A DNA stretch of 64,000 nt from JAKANT01 sp035502095 (GTDB lineage: Bacteria; Pseudomonadota; Gammaproteobacteria; Burkholderiales; Burkholderiaceae_F): the NCBI GenBank assembly GCA_035502095.1, contig DATJUX010000012.1, positions 1 through 64,000 on the forward strand, read 5' to 3'. This document shows, piece by piece, positions 1 to 11,031 of the stretch; the stretch's first letter is position 1, and each line of letters opens with the position of its first letter. Both the position numbers and the translations under genes were made by a program. The notes under the pieces were generated by a model that did no database searches, was not told where the DNA came from, and was given only the letters and a program-made list of their open reading frames with translations.

Positions 1-73
1 GTCCCGCCGGCAGGAATCGAACCTGCATCTGAGTCTTAGGAGGACCCTGTTCTATCCATTGAACTACGGCGAG
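1..73 (-). tRNA. tRNA-Arg (anticodon CCU)
   Basis: The minus strand folds into a full cloverleaf. A 7-bp acceptor stem pairs CTCGCCG with CGGCGGG (one T-G pair), and the D arm is GTTC/GAAC. The anticodon stem encloses the loop CTCCTAA, with CCT at positions 34-36. The T arm GCAGG-TTCGATT-CCTGC follows. The discriminator is A at base 2 and base 1 is C, so a genomically encoded CCA may continue outside the window. It reads the rare AGG arginine codon. The gene lies downstream of the hypothetical protein on the same strand. Confidence 0.95.
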
Positions 74-89
74 CTGCGACGCGGCCGTG

Positions 90-121
90 AGTATAGGTTT
101 CCGTCGCCGCGCGCCACCCAA
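90..121 (-). promoter_or_regulatory. Candidate promoter of tRNA-Arg
   Basis: On the minus strand there is a good -10 hexamer TATACT (95-90). A weak -35-like TTGGGT (121-116) lies 20 nt upstream. A GC-rich stretch between the -10 and the tRNA 5' end resembles the stringent-type discriminator usual for stable RNA promoters. The spacer is longer than optimal, so the -35 is doubtful. Confidence 0.35.
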
Positions 122-179
122 AAGCGTCTGCGCCGGTGCGAAGGCTCGTCGTCTCGGCGCGGGCAAGGACCTGCGCTGG

Positions 180-752
180 TCAGGTCTTGAGACCTGCGAC
201 CCGTAGAAACGCCTGGAAGCGCTCGTCGCGGTCGGCGTCGATCAGGAGCAGGAGGTGCACACGCTGGGCTTCGATGTCGGCCAGGCTGGTGCGCTCCAGT
301 CTCCAATAGTCGCCGGCGCCCCATGCGCCGCGCTTTGCGCCCGGTGGCCGCACCCGCCGCAGCCAGAAGGCGAAGCCATCGGCATGCCACCGGGTGGCAA
401 CGCGTCCCGGCGGCAAGTCGACGTCGTCCGGAAGCAGGCGTTCGTCGCGCAGCTGCTGTGCCGTTCCGAGCCAGCAATCGAGTCCCCGCGCGATTTCGAC
501 GCGGAGCTCGCAATCAACCGATTCGACGTTCATCGCTCGTATCTTCTCGTGCATCCTCGAGATAACGTACATCAGCCGTTCGCCCGTCTTGTTGCGCAGG
601 ATCATCGCAACGACGCGGCCCTGCGGCCAAACGCAGACTGGTCGGGGTGGCGATTTGCGCCGGCGCAACGGTGACTGCCCGATGACGAGGCAAACGACCT
701 CGGCCCTTGTGCCATCGCGGTCTGCGGCCGGTTCATGCCCGCTTATCCACAT
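180..752 (-). CDS. Conserved hypothetical protein
   Basis: I do not recognise this protein. The frame encodes 190 residues if the ATG at 752 is used, or 141 if it starts at Met50 (605). The C-terminal two thirds has ordinary soluble-protein composition, with Trp-rich segments around WHADGFAFWLRRV and GDYWRLERTSL, and no signal peptide or membrane segment. No clear Shine-Dalgarno precedes either start. The codons between 752 and 605 look like coding sequence (GC at third positions), so the true start is unresolved. The ATG at 752 lies inside a DnaA-box palindrome. The gene is divergent from parE and followed by the tRNA. Confidence 0.6.
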   Translation of the reverse strand: MWISGHEPAADRDGTRAEVVCLVIGQSPLRRRKSPPRPVCVWPQGRVVAMILRNKTGERLMYVISRMHEKIRAMNVESVDCELRVEIARGLDCWLGTAQQLRDERLLPDDVDLPPGRVATRWHADGFAFWLRRVRPPGAKRGAWGAGDYWRLERTSLADIEAQRVHLLLLIDADRDERFQAFLRVAGLKT

Positions 753-765
753 CGAGTGTGGATAA
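743..765. promoter_or_regulatory. Palindromic pair of DnaA boxes upstream of parE
   Basis: TTATCCACA at 743-751 and its exact reverse complement TGTGGATAA at 757-765 are separated by 5 nt. Both match the high-affinity DnaA box consensus perfectly. The pair lies 33 bp before the parE ATG, and an AT-rich -10-like TAAAAT (763-768) overlaps the right-hand box. A bound DnaA could therefore compete with RNA polymerase at the parE promoter or affect the divergent gene. The boxes are seen directly; the regulatory role is inferred. Confidence 0.65.
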
Positions 766-798
766 AATGCGCGCCCTCGAAGCGAGCAAAGTTGTGCG

Positions 799-2775
<1,977 letters not shown>

Positions 2776-2859
2776 CTCGGCCGCCGCGGGTTCGGTGGAT
2801 CAATTTGTCGGGCGGTTGACCGCGGCACCACAGCGTCTCCACGATTTTGTTTTTCGGGC

Positions 2860-2887
2860 TTCACATCGCGCGCGAATCGGCGATACT
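2860..2887 (+). promoter_or_regulatory. Candidate promoter for the PAS-GGDEF-EAL gene
   Basis: A -35-like TTCACA (2860-2865) and a -10-like GATACT (2882-2887) are spaced 16 nt apart in the 129-bp gap after parE. This would start transcription about 10 nt before the GTG at 2905. The hexamers are imperfect, so this is only a candidate. Confidence 0.3.
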
Positions 2888-2904
2888 CCGTCCGCGTTCG
2901 CGCT

Positions 2905-5760
2905 GTGGCGGTTGGGTTGGCGCGAGCGGGGCTTAGCGGGAACATCGAACAAGTCGGTACAGCCGCCCCTCCTCGGGAAACACCAATCTTGAGCGCAACA
3001 CCCACGCAACCTGGGCGCAGGGCGGCGGAGCCGTCCTTGCTGTCCGTCGACGCACCGGCTCTTCTCGCCCCGGGCTGGCTGCGCGGGGCGCTCGCCGCCT
3101 TCCTGGCGCTGCTTATCCTGGGTGTGGCCGGCAAGCTGCTGTTCGGTCTTGCTCCCGAGAGCGCGGGGGACTGGTTCGGGGCGTACGGCAACGCGGTCGA
3201 GCTGGTCGTCGACGGCATGTTGGCGGCCGCCGGCGTGCTGGGTGTGCTGGCGCTGCTGCGCCGGCTGATCTCGATGCGCAGGGAAGTCGCCGGCCTTCAC
3301 CGCCAATGGCTGGACGACCTCGGGGGCCTCGCTTGCGACGGGTACTGGAGCACCGGGGCGGACGGTCGGCTCGCCGAGCTGTCGCCGGACGCGTTGCGCT
3401 TGCTGCAGTCGAAGCCTGAGGAACTGCTGGGGCGGTACATCGACGAGATTCCTGGCCTGGCCGCCGACGAGCCCGTCCGCGCCTCCTTGCGGTCAGCGCT
3501 CGAGAAACGGGATCCGCTCCCGGGGCTCACCTGCAGCATGCGGCGCGCGGACGGCTCGCAGGCGTGGGTCTGCTTCAGCGGCCGGCCGGTCTTCAACGCG
3601 AAGGGGAAATTCCGCGGCCACTTCGGTTTCCTGCGCGACGTCACCGAGCGCGAGTCCACTGCGGCGCGGCTGCGCCAGAGCGAGCAGCGCCTGCGCGCGC
3701 TGACGGCGCTCGCGACCGAGTGGTATTGGGAGACGGATGCCGAACTGCGCATCACGCAGCTGCACGGTCCCCCGGAACTGGAGGCGCGCCCGAAGCAGGC
3801 TTTCCTGGGACGCACGCTGTATTCGGTCTTCGACGACTCGGTCTATCGCATCGACCGCGGTGTCCTGGAACGCAACCTGGTGCAGCGCCTGCCGTTCCGC
3901 CGCGTCCCGTATCGCATCCAGCGCCACAAGCGCCCCGGCTTCGCCTACTACGAGACCTCGGGCGAGCCGATCTTCGTCGAGGGCGAGTTCGCCGGCTTTC
4001 GCGGCCTGTCGTGGGACGTCAGCGAGCGCGAGTCGACCATCGCGCTGTTGCGCGAGAGCGAGGAACGCTTCCGCGCGCTGACCGAGCTGTCGTCCGACTG
4101 GTACTGGGAGATGGACGAGCAGCTGCGTTTCACCAGCATGCGCCAGGGCGGCACGCGTCCGCTGCCGTTCGACGAATCCGAGCTGATCGGGCGCTACCGC
4201 TGGGACCTGCCGGGTGAGCTCCTCAAGCCGGCGACGTGGGACGAGCATCGGCGCGAACTCGATGCGCGCCGGCCGTTCCGCGACCTGCTCGTGCGGCGGC
4301 AGGACCGCAGCGGAAACAAGCTCTACACGCTGACGGCCGGCGATCCGGTCTTCGACCAGTCCGGCCGCTTCTGCGGCTATCGCGGCGTCGGTCGCAACAT
4401 CACGGAACAGGTACGCGCCCAGGAACGCATCGAGCGCCTGGCGACGATCGACCCGATCACGCAGCTCTTCAATCGTCCGACCTTCGACGAGCGGGCGAGC
4501 CGCATCCTCGAAGACCTGTCCGCCCAGCAAAAGAATGCCGCGCTGCTGTTCGTCGACCTCGACAATTTCCGCATGGTCAACAACGTCCACGGCCACCGCG
4601 TGGGCGACCAGATGCTCTCCATCGTCGCCCGGCGCATGCGCCGCGTGATCGGCGAGTCGCACCTGCTCGGCCGCCGCGGCGGCGACGAGCTGGTTGCGCT
4701 GCTGGTCGACGTTCCGCGCCAGGAATCCGTCGTCGAAGTCGCCAAGTCGCTGATCAGTGCCATCGGCGAGCCCGCGCGGGTGGAGGAAAAGGAGGTCAGC
4801 GGCACGGCCTCGCTGGGTATCGCGATCTTTCCGCAGGACGGCGTCGATCTCGACTCGCTGCTCAACCATGCCGATGCGGCCATGTACCAGGCCAAGGAGA
4901 GCCGGAACACCTTCCAGTCGTACACGCCTGCGTTAGCGCGCAAGAGCGAGCGGCGCGCGCGCCTGGAGCAGCGCCTTCGCAAGGCAGTCGAGGCGTGTAA
5001 CTTCGAGCTCTACTACCAGCCGCTGGTGACGATGGCCGACGGCAAGATGATGGGCGCCGAGTGCCTTATCCGGTGGAGGGACGAGGAGCTCGGCGAGGTA
5101 TGCCCGGATGAATTCGTTAAGGTCGCCGAAGAAAGCGGCCTGATTGTCGAACTCGGCGATTGGGTGCTGCGCGAAGCGTGCCGTGCGCGCCGGGAGTGGC
5201 ACCGTCGCGGCCTCGACGTGCCCCCGTTGTCGATCAACATGGCGGGTGCCCAGCTGGCTCAGCTTTCATGCGTCGACCGGTTGCTCGAAACGCTGGCGGA
5301 GTTCGGGGTCGCCCCGAGCGAGATCGAGATCGAGGTTACGGAGACCAGCCTGTTCAGCCTGTTCAAAGCGACCGAGATCGGACGCGACAACCTGATGCGA
5401 CTGCGCGATGCCGGCGTGAAGATCGCGCTCGACGATTTCGGTGTCGGGCACTCGTCGCTGTCGCACCTGCGCGAGTTGCCGATCCATCGCCTGAAGATCG
5501 ACCGCACGTTCACCGAGGAATGCATGAAAGAGGCGAAAACGCTCACCATCGTCAAGGCGGTGATCCAGATGGCGCGCTCGCTCATGATCCGCGTCACGGC
5601 CGAGGGCATCGAAACGCAGGCCCAGCAGTTGTGGATGCAGCATCTCGGCTGCGAATCCGCACAGGGCTTCCTGTTCGCGCGCCCGAAACCGGCCGACGAA
5701 TTCCTGAGCCACTTCCTCGACCGCCGCGGCGTCGGGCGCGAACGGTCGTTGATGCACTAG
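2905..5760 (+). CDS. Membrane PAS-GGDEF-EAL cyclic-di-GMP protein
   Basis: This is a 951-aa predicted cyclic-di-GMP turnover protein. Two membrane segments (about residues 58-78 and 95-113) are followed by three PAS-type sensor repeats (about 135-255, 260-385 and 390-505). A GGDEF domain follows with the active-site variant GGDEL at 592-596. The EAL domain has the signature ECL at 719-721, DDFGVGHSSL and the KIDRTF loop. The catalytic Glu of EAL is kept, so phosphodiesterase activity is likely. The GGDEL variant may or may not retain cyclase activity. The start is uncertain: GTG at 2905 lacks a ribosome binding site, and TTG at 2989 is an alternative. It sits between parE and parC with no evident functional link. 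Confidence 0.9.
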   Translation: MAVGLARAGLSGNIEQVGTAAPPRETPILSATPTQPGRRAAEPSLLSVDAPALLAPGWLRGALAAFLALLILGVAGKLLFGLAPESAGDWFGAYGNAVELVVDGMLAAAGVLGVLALLRRLISMRREVAGLHRQWLDDLGGLACDGYWSTGADGRLAELSPDALRLLQSKPEELLGRYIDEIPGLAADEPVRASLRSALEKRDPLPGLTCSMRRADGSQAWVCFSGRPVFNAKGKFRGHFGFLRDVTERESTAARLRQSEQRLRALTALATEWYWETDAELRITQLHGPPELEARPKQAFLGRTLYSVFDDSVYRIDRGVLERNLVQRLPFRRVPYRIQRHKRPGFAYYETSGEPIFVEGEFAGFRGLSWDVSERESTIALLRESEERFRALTELSSDWYWEMDEQLRFTSMRQGGTRPLPFDESELIGRYRWDLPGELLKPATWDEHRRELDARRPFRDLLVRRQDRSGNKLYTLTAGDPVFDQSGRFCGYRGVGRNITEQVRAQERIERLATIDPITQLFNRPTFDERASRILEDLSAQQKNAALLFVDLDNFRMVNNVHGHRVGDQMLSIVARRMRRVIGESHLLGRRGGDELVALLVDVPRQESVVEVAKSLISAIGEPARVEEKEVSGTASLGIAIFPQDGVDLDSLLNHADAAMYQAKESRNTFQSYTPALARKSERRARLEQRLRKAVEACNFELYYQPLVTMADGKMMGAECLIRWRDEELGEVCPDEFVKVAEESGLIVELGDWVLREACRARREWHRRGLDVPPLSINMAGAQLAQLSCVDRLLETLAEFGVAPSEIEIEVTETSLFSLFKATEIGRDNLMRLRDAGVKIALDDFGVGHSSLSHLRELPIHRLKIDRTFTEECMKEAKTLTIVKAVIQMARSLMIRVTAEGIETQAQQLWMQHLGCESAQGFLFARPKPADEFLSHFLDRRGVGRERSLMH

Positions 5761-5838
5761 CGAGCGCCGCGGTCGTCCGCGCGCTGGCGCCGGATCTTGG
5801 CGCTTCGCCCGGCCCGATCGCCCGCTTTCCGCTCACGC

Positions 5839-6414
5839 TCAGTTCGGCGCCGATTTCACTTCGATGCGGACGATGTTCGAGACGTAGCGGCCACCGGCCT
5901 TGTCGCCGGGCACCACGACCCGCGCCATGCCTTCGGTCGGGTCGAGCAGGTGACCGTCCCCGGTCTCGAAGGCGATCGTCACCTGCTGGCCGCCGAAGTT
6001 CGCCAGGATCTCGCCGAGCGCGATCACGGCCTCGTAGCAGTCGCTGCCGCGGATCACGACGTACTTGCGCAGGATGTCGTTCTTGCGCGCCGGGTCGACT
6101 TCCAGCACCGCCTCGTTGAGCAAATCGATCAGTGGCACGCCGATGTAGCTCTTCTGCACCAGGCCCGACGAGCCGGAGAAGTACGCGACGTTCTGTTTGG
6201 CGGACCCGTACCTCTGCAGCGTCGCGGCGGCGAAGACCTTGCGGTGAGAGACGCGGCCGGCGAGCACGAAATGGTCGGCGTATCCACCGGGGCACGACTG
6301 AGCGGTGTCATCGTCGGTCGCCCGCGCTTGATGGGCGAACGCCAATCCCATGGCCGCCGCGGCCAGCGCAGGCACGAAACCTCGCGAAGTTCTGATCCAT
6401 GGCATCCGGCGCAT
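5839..6414 (-). CDS. Periplasmic SUOX-fold (molybdopterin-oxidoreductase-like) protein
   Basis: The 191-aa product begins at 6414, where a strong GGAGGAG precedes ATG. It carries an N-terminal signal peptide ending near QARA. The mature part shows the oxidoreductase molybdopterin-binding fold typical of short SUOX-like periplasmic proteins: IGVPLIDLL, then KYVVIRGSDCYEAV and RVVVPGDKAGGRYVSNIVRIEV. The Cys that ligates molybdenum in true sulfite oxidases is not evident, so it may bind no cofactor or act as an accessory protein. The gene faces parC divergently across 178 bp and ends convergently with the GGDEF-EAL gene. Confidence 0.75.
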   Translation of the reverse strand: MRRMPWIRTSRGFVPALAAAAMGLAFAHQARATDDDTAQSCPGGYADHFVLAGRVSHRKVFAAATLQRYGSAKQNVAYFSGSSGLVQKSYIGVPLIDLLNEAVLEVDPARKNDILRKYVVIRGSDCYEAVIALGEILANFGGQQVTIAFETGDGHLLDPTEGMARVVVPGDKAGGRYVSNIVRIEVKSAPN

Positions 6415-6592
6415 TATTTCTCCTCCCCTGGGAAAGATCGGACAAGGAACGGATCCGGCGTGGTTGTCGCGGTGCGGGCGCGCCGGATCCCGGCAGGGCG
6501 GCGCGAGCATACCTCCGAAATATTCAAGCGGATATAGCGATATCGACCTTGCCGCCCGGCGGCGGCGCTTCCGGTAACATGCGCGCCCTTCG

Positions 6593-8929
6593 ATGGCCGA
6601 ACAGCAGTCACTCTTCCAGCCTCCGGGCGACAGCGCTGACGCGCTGACGCTGGCGACGTTCGCCCAGCGCGCCTACCTCGACTACGCGGTCTCGGTCGTC
6701 AAGGGCCGCGCGCTGCCCGACGTGAGCGACGGGCAGAAGCCGGTGCAGCGGCGCATCCTGTTCGCCATGAACGAGATGGGGCTGGCCGCCAACGCCAAGC
6801 CGGTCAAGAGCGCGCGTGTGGTCGGCGACGTGCTCGGCAAGTACCACCCGCACGGCGACCAGGCCGCGTACGACGCGCTCGTGCGCATGGCGCAGGACTT
6901 CTCGTTGCGCTATCCGCTCATCGACGGGCAGGGCAACTTCGGTTCGCGCGACGGCGACGGCGCCGCGGCCATGCGCTACACCGAGGCGCGCCTGACGCCG
7001 ATCGCGCGCCTTCTGCTCGACGAACTCGAAGAGGGCACGGTCGATTTCGGCCCCAACTACGACGGTGCTTTCCAGGAGCCGCTGCTGCTGCCGGCTCGGC
7101 TGCCGTTCGTGCTGCTCAATGGTGCGTCGGGCATCGCGGTTGGCATGGCGACCGAGATCGCCTCGCACAACCTGCGCGAGGTGGTTGCGGCGCTGCACCG
7201 TGTGTTGCGCGACCCGAAGGCCGACGTCGACGATCTGCTGCAGGTCCTGCCCGGCCCCGACTTTCCCGGCGGCGGCCAGATCATCTCCACCGCCGACGAA
7301 ATCCGCGAGGTGTACGCGACCGGCCGCGGCAGCATCAAGGTGCGCGCGCGCTACGGCTTCGAGGAACTGGCCCGCGGCCAGTGGCAGCTCGTCGTCAGCG
7401 AGCTGCCGCCCAACACGTCGGCGCAGCGGGTGCTCGAGGAGATCGAGGAACTCACCAACCCGAAGGTCAAGACCGGGAAGAAGTCGCTCACGCCGGAGCA
7501 GCAGCAGACCAAGTCGCTGGTCCTGTCGCTGCTCGATTCGGTGCGCGACGAATCGGGCAAGGAAGCGAGCGTGCGGCTGGTGTTCGAGCCGCGCACCTCG
7601 AAGGTCGACCGGCAGGAGTTCGTCAACATGCTCCTGTCGCACACGTCGATGGAGGCGGGCAACCCGATCAACCTCGTGATGATCGGCCGCGACGGGCGGC
7701 CGCGCCAGAAGGGCCTGGTCGAGATCCTGCGCGAGTGGATCAAGTTCCGCGTCGAGACCGTGCGGCGCCGGACCCAGCACCGGTTGACGAAGGTCCAGGA
7801 CCGCGTCCACATCCTGGAGGGCAGGCAGCAGATCCTGCTCAACATCGACAAGGTCATCAAGCTGATCCGCAACTCGGACGAGCCGAAGCCGGAGCTGATC
7901 AAGGCCTACAAGCTCACCGAGCGCCAGGCCGACGACATCCTCGACCTGCGCCTGCGGCAGCTCGCGCGGCTGGAGGGCATCAAGATCGAGCAGGAACTCG
8001 CCGAGCTGCGCAAGGACGAAGCGAGCCTGCAGAAACTGCTCGGCTCCGACGCGGCGCTGCGCAAGCAGGTGGGCAAGGAGTTCGACGAGGACGCGAAGAA
8101 GCATGGCGACGACCGGCGCACCCTGATCGAAGTCGCCGAACGCGCCAGCGTCGAAGTGAAGCTGCTCGACGAGCCGGTCACCGTCATCATTTCCGAAATG
8201 GGATTCCTGCGCGCACGCACCGGGCATGGGCACGACGCGGGTGCATTCACGTTCAAGCAGGGCGATGCGCTCCATGGCACCTACGAGGTGCGCACGGTCG
8301 ACCAGGTGCTCGCGTTTGGCTCCAACGGACGCGTCTACTCGATTCCGGTCGCCGCGCTGCCGTCGGCGCGCGGCGACGGCGCACCGGCGACGTCGCTGAT
8401 CGAGCTGGAGACAGGAACCAGGCTGGTCGCCTACACGGCGGGACCGCAGGGGCAGCACGTGCTCGTCTCCGCGAGCAACGGGTTCGGCTTCGCCTGCATG
8501 ATCGGCGACATGGTGTCGCGCCTGAAAGGCGGCAAGCAGTTCATGACTGTCGACGAAGGCGCGACGCCGCTGCGGCCCGGCCTCGTCGATGCCGTGGATC
8601 CCGCGCGGGACAATCGCATCGCCTGCGTCTCGCAAAAGGGTCGCTTGCTCGTGTTCGAAGCGACCGAGATCAAGATGCAGCCCGGCGGCGGGCGCGGCGT
8701 CACGCTGATGGGCCTCGACGAGGGTGAAGCGATGATCGCGGCGCTTCCGTGCAATGACATCGACGGCGTCAGGCTGTCCGGGACATCCAAGAGCGGAAAA
8801 CCCGCCGAACTGGTCGTCGCCGGCGCCGGCCTGGCGACGCATCTCGGCCATCGGGCGCGCAAGGGCACGCTCGCGAAGTCTGGCTTCACGCCGCTTGCCG
8901 CGGCCAAGGCAGTGCGCGCGCCCGAATGA
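6593..8929 (+). CDS. parC: DNA topoisomerase IV subunit A (ParC)
   Basis: This is the DNA-cleaving subunit of topoisomerase IV, 778 aa. The N-terminal breakage-reunion domain shows the GRALPDVSDGQKPVQRRIL start typical of the family and the active-site Tyr129 in AAMRYTEARL. A tower and coiled coil follow, then a C-terminal beta-pinwheel (about 500-770) with repeated GRVYSIPV- and GRLLVFE-like blades. The quinolone-determining loop reads HPHGDQAAYDA, with Gln90 and Asp94 where E. coli has Ser80 and Glu84. The stop overlaps the next gene in an ATGA, suggesting cotranscription with the MBL-fold lipoprotein. Confidence 0.97.
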   Translation: MAEQQSLFQPPGDSADALTLATFAQRAYLDYAVSVVKGRALPDVSDGQKPVQRRILFAMNEMGLAANAKPVKSARVVGDVLGKYHPHGDQAAYDALVRMAQDFSLRYPLIDGQGNFGSRDGDGAAAMRYTEARLTPIARLLLDELEEGTVDFGPNYDGAFQEPLLLPARLPFVLLNGASGIAVGMATEIASHNLREVVAALHRVLRDPKADVDDLLQVLPGPDFPGGGQIISTADEIREVYATGRGSIKVRARYGFEELARGQWQLVVSELPPNTSAQRVLEEIEELTNPKVKTGKKSLTPEQQQTKSLVLSLLDSVRDESGKEASVRLVFEPRTSKVDRQEFVNMLLSHTSMEAGNPINLVMIGRDGRPRQKGLVEILREWIKFRVETVRRRTQHRLTKVQDRVHILEGRQQILLNIDKVIKLIRNSDEPKPELIKAYKLTERQADDILDLRLRQLARLEGIKIEQELAELRKDEASLQKLLGSDAALRKQVGKEFDEDAKKHGDDRRTLIEVAERASVEVKLLDEPVTVIISEMGFLRARTGHGHDAGAFTFKQGDALHGTYEVRTVDQVLAFGSNGRVYSIPVAALPSARGDGAPATSLIELETGTRLVAYTAGPQGQHVLVSASNGFGFACMIGDMVSRLKGGKQFMTVDEGATPLRPGLVDAVDPARDNRIACVSQKGRLLVFEATEIKMQPGGGRGVTLMGLDEGEAMIAALPCNDIDGVRLSGTSKSGKPAELVVAGAGLATHLGHRARKGTLAKSGFTPLAAAKAVRAPE

Positions 8930-10005
8930 CCGCAGCGTCGCGGCCGGCGCGCGCGCGAGCGCTGGGAGTCGCGGCGCTCGTTCTTCTCGCGAGTTGCTCG
9001 CACGGCAACCCGTACTACGACGCGAACAAGCCGCACCACCGCCCCGCAGGCTTCCAGAACGTCGACCCGGCGTTGGCGCTGCCGCGTCCGCTGAGCGAGT
9101 TCCTGCGCTGGAAGTGGGACAGCGCTTTCCTCGATGTCGCGCCGCCGAAGCGGGATCTCAGTCCGGTGCCGGCAAATCTCGCGCTGGTCAAGCTGCCCAC
9201 CAATCACTTCGCCGTGACGTGGATCGGTCACGCGACGGCGCTGGTCCAGATCGGCACCGTGCGCGTGCTGACCGATCCGCAGTTTTCCGAGCGCGCGTCG
9301 CCCGTGCAGTGGGCCGGGCCGAAACGCCATCAGCCGCCCGGCGTGGCGCTGGCGGATCTGCCGCATGTCGACGTGGTGCTGATCTCGCACAACCACTACG
9401 ATCATCTCGACGAAGGCTCGGTGCGGGCACTCAACGCGCAGCAGGGCGGCGCGCCGTTGTTCGTCGTACCGCTCGGGCTCGAACGCTGGTTTCAGGACAT
9501 CGGCATCACCAACGTGCGCGCGCTCGACTGGTGGGATCATCTGGAGGTGGCCGGCGCGACGGTGACGGTGACTCCGGTGCAGCACTGGAGCCGGCGTACG
9601 CTGTCCGACACCAACCAGTCGCTGTGGGGTGGCTTTGTGATCCAGGCGGTTAGCGATGGCGTGATGCGGCGCGTGTTCTTCGCGGGCGACACCGGCTACT
9701 CGGCGCAGCACTTCCGCGCCATCGGCGCGAGGCTGGGACCGTTCGATCTCGCGCTGCTTCCGATCGGAGCCTATGAGCCGCGCTGGTTCATGCAGCCGCA
9801 GCACGTCGACCCCGAGGAGGCGGTGCAGATCCATCGCGACATCCGTGCCCGGCTTTCGATCGGTGTCCACTGGGGCACGTTCCAGCTCACCGACGAGCCG
9901 CTCGACGCGCCGGTCGACGCCCTCGCGGCCGCGCGCGCCAAGTTCGGCCTCCGCGACGACGAATTCATCGTGCTCCGTCATGGCGAGACCAGGGTTCTCG
10001 GCTGA
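8926..10005 (+). CDS. MBL-fold metallohydrolase, probable lipoprotein
   Basis: The product is 359 aa. A lipobox LLASC lies near residue 24 after a hydrophobic stretch, suggesting lipidation and membrane anchoring. The metal site SHNHYDHLD (about residue 155) matches HxHxDH. FFAGDTGYS and a C-terminal GVHWGTF supply further ligands. The order and spacing fit the NAPE-PLD-like / UlaG-like MBL subfamily that hydrolyses phosphodiester or lactone substrates; the actual substrate is unknown. The start ATG overlaps the parC stop by 4 bp and the next gene begins 3 bp after its stop, so parC, this gene and the methyltransferase probably share a transcript. Confidence 0.88.
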   Translation: MTAASRPARARALGVAALVLLASCSHGNPYYDANKPHHRPAGFQNVDPALALPRPLSEFLRWKWDSAFLDVAPPKRDLSPVPANLALVKLPTNHFAVTWIGHATALVQIGTVRVLTDPQFSERASPVQWAGPKRHQPPGVALADLPHVDVVLISHNHYDHLDEGSVRALNAQQGGAPLFVVPLGLERWFQDIGITNVRALDWWDHLEVAGATVTVTPVQHWSRRTLSDTNQSLWGGFVIQAVSDGVMRRVFFAGDTGYSAQHFRAIGARLGPFDLALLPIGAYEPRWFMQPQHVDPEEAVQIHRDIRARLSIGVHWGTFQLTDEPLDAPVDALAAARAKFGLRDDEFIVLRHGETRVLG

Positions 10006-10008
10006 GCG

Positions 10009-11031
10009 ATGAGCGACTCCGGGCGCATGATCCAGTCGCCGGCGACGCGCCTGCGCGCGCTGCTCAGCTACAACATGACGCAGATGCTCTACGTGGCGGC
10101 GCGCCTCGGCATTGCCGACCTTCTCGCCGGCGGACCGCGACACGCGGACGATCTCGCCCGCACGGTCGGCGCGCATCCGCGCTCGCTGTACCGCCTGCTG
10201 CGCGCGCTCTCGCACGTCGGCGTGTTCGCCGAGGACGAGCAGCGCTGCTTCCGCCTGACGCCGATGGCCCAGCTGCTGCGCGCCGATGCGCCCGGTTCGC
10301 TGCGCGCCTTTGCGCTGTCCTACGGCGCGCCGTGGTGGTGGGGGCCCTGGGGCCGGCTGATGGAAACAGTGCAGACCGGGAGGACGGCATTCGAGGGCGC
10401 GATGGAGCAGGGCTTCTTCGAGTATCTCGACGCGCACCCTGACGCGGCGGCCGTCTTCAACGCAAACATGACCTCCATGACGGAGCGCGAGGTGCCGGAA
10501 GTTGTCGCCACGTACGATTTCTCCGGACCCGGCACGTTGGTCGACGTGGGCGGCGGGCACGGCGCCCTGGTGAGCGCGATCCTGCAGAAGGGCGGACGCG
10601 CGAAGGCGACGCTCTTCGACCGCCCTGCGGTGATCGAAGGCGCACGCGGGCATCTCGCGGCGGCCGGGATGGCCGACCGCTGCACGCTGGTCGCGGGCAG
10701 CTTCTTCGAGTCGATTCCCGCCGGCGGTGAAACCTACACGCTGAAGGACATCATCCACGACTGGGACGACGCGCGTGCCGTCGCCATCCTGCGCAACTGC
10801 CGGCGCGCTATGAGCCCGGGCGCGAAGCTGCTGCTGATCGAACGGGTGCTGCCGCCCGATGGCGAACCCAACGTCGGCAAGGTCGTCGATATCACGATGA
10901 TGGTGCTGACCGGCGGCATGGAGCGCACCGAAGCCGAATACCGCAACCTGCTCGAGCAGGCCGGCTTCGCCCTGCGCCGCGTCGTGTTCATGCAATCGGC
11001 AGTGAGCGTGCTGGAGGCGGTGCCCGGCTAA
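10009..11031 (+). CDS. SAM-dependent O-methyltransferase (plant/hydroxyneurosporene type)
   Basis: This 340-aa protein has the two-part layout of family-2 O-methyltransferases. An N-terminal winged-helix dimerisation domain (about 10-95, YNMTQMLYVAARLGIADLL) is followed by a Rossmann SAM domain. The glycine loop LVDVGGGHGAL is near residue 177. TLKDIIHDWDD contains the His that acts as catalytic base in this family. Members methylate hydroxyl groups on aromatic, carotenoid or polyketide substrates. Nothing nearby points to a particular substrate. It is the last gene of the run beginning at parC. Confidence 0.85.
   Translation: MSDSGRMIQSPATRLRALLSYNMTQMLYVAARLGIADLLAGGPRHADDLARTVGAHPRSLYRLLRALSHVGVFAEDEQRCFRLTPMAQLLRADAPGSLRAFALSYGAPWWWGPWGRLMETVQTGRTAFEGAMEQGFFEYLDAHPDAAAVFNANMTSMTEREVPEVVATYDFSGPGTLVDVGGGHGALVSAILQKGGRAKATLFDRPAVIEGARGHLAAAGMADRCTLVAGSFFESIPAGGETYTLKDIIHDWDDARAVAILRNCRRAMSPGAKLLLIERVLPPDGEPNVGKVVDITMMVLTGGMERTEAEYRNLLEQAGFALRRVVFMQSAVSVLEAVPG

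Noticed and set aside
6531..6544. GATAT-AGCG-ATATC inverted repeat upstream of parC
   Set aside because: Arms of only 5 bp, with no second copy or recognisable regulator match; not strong enough to call an operator.
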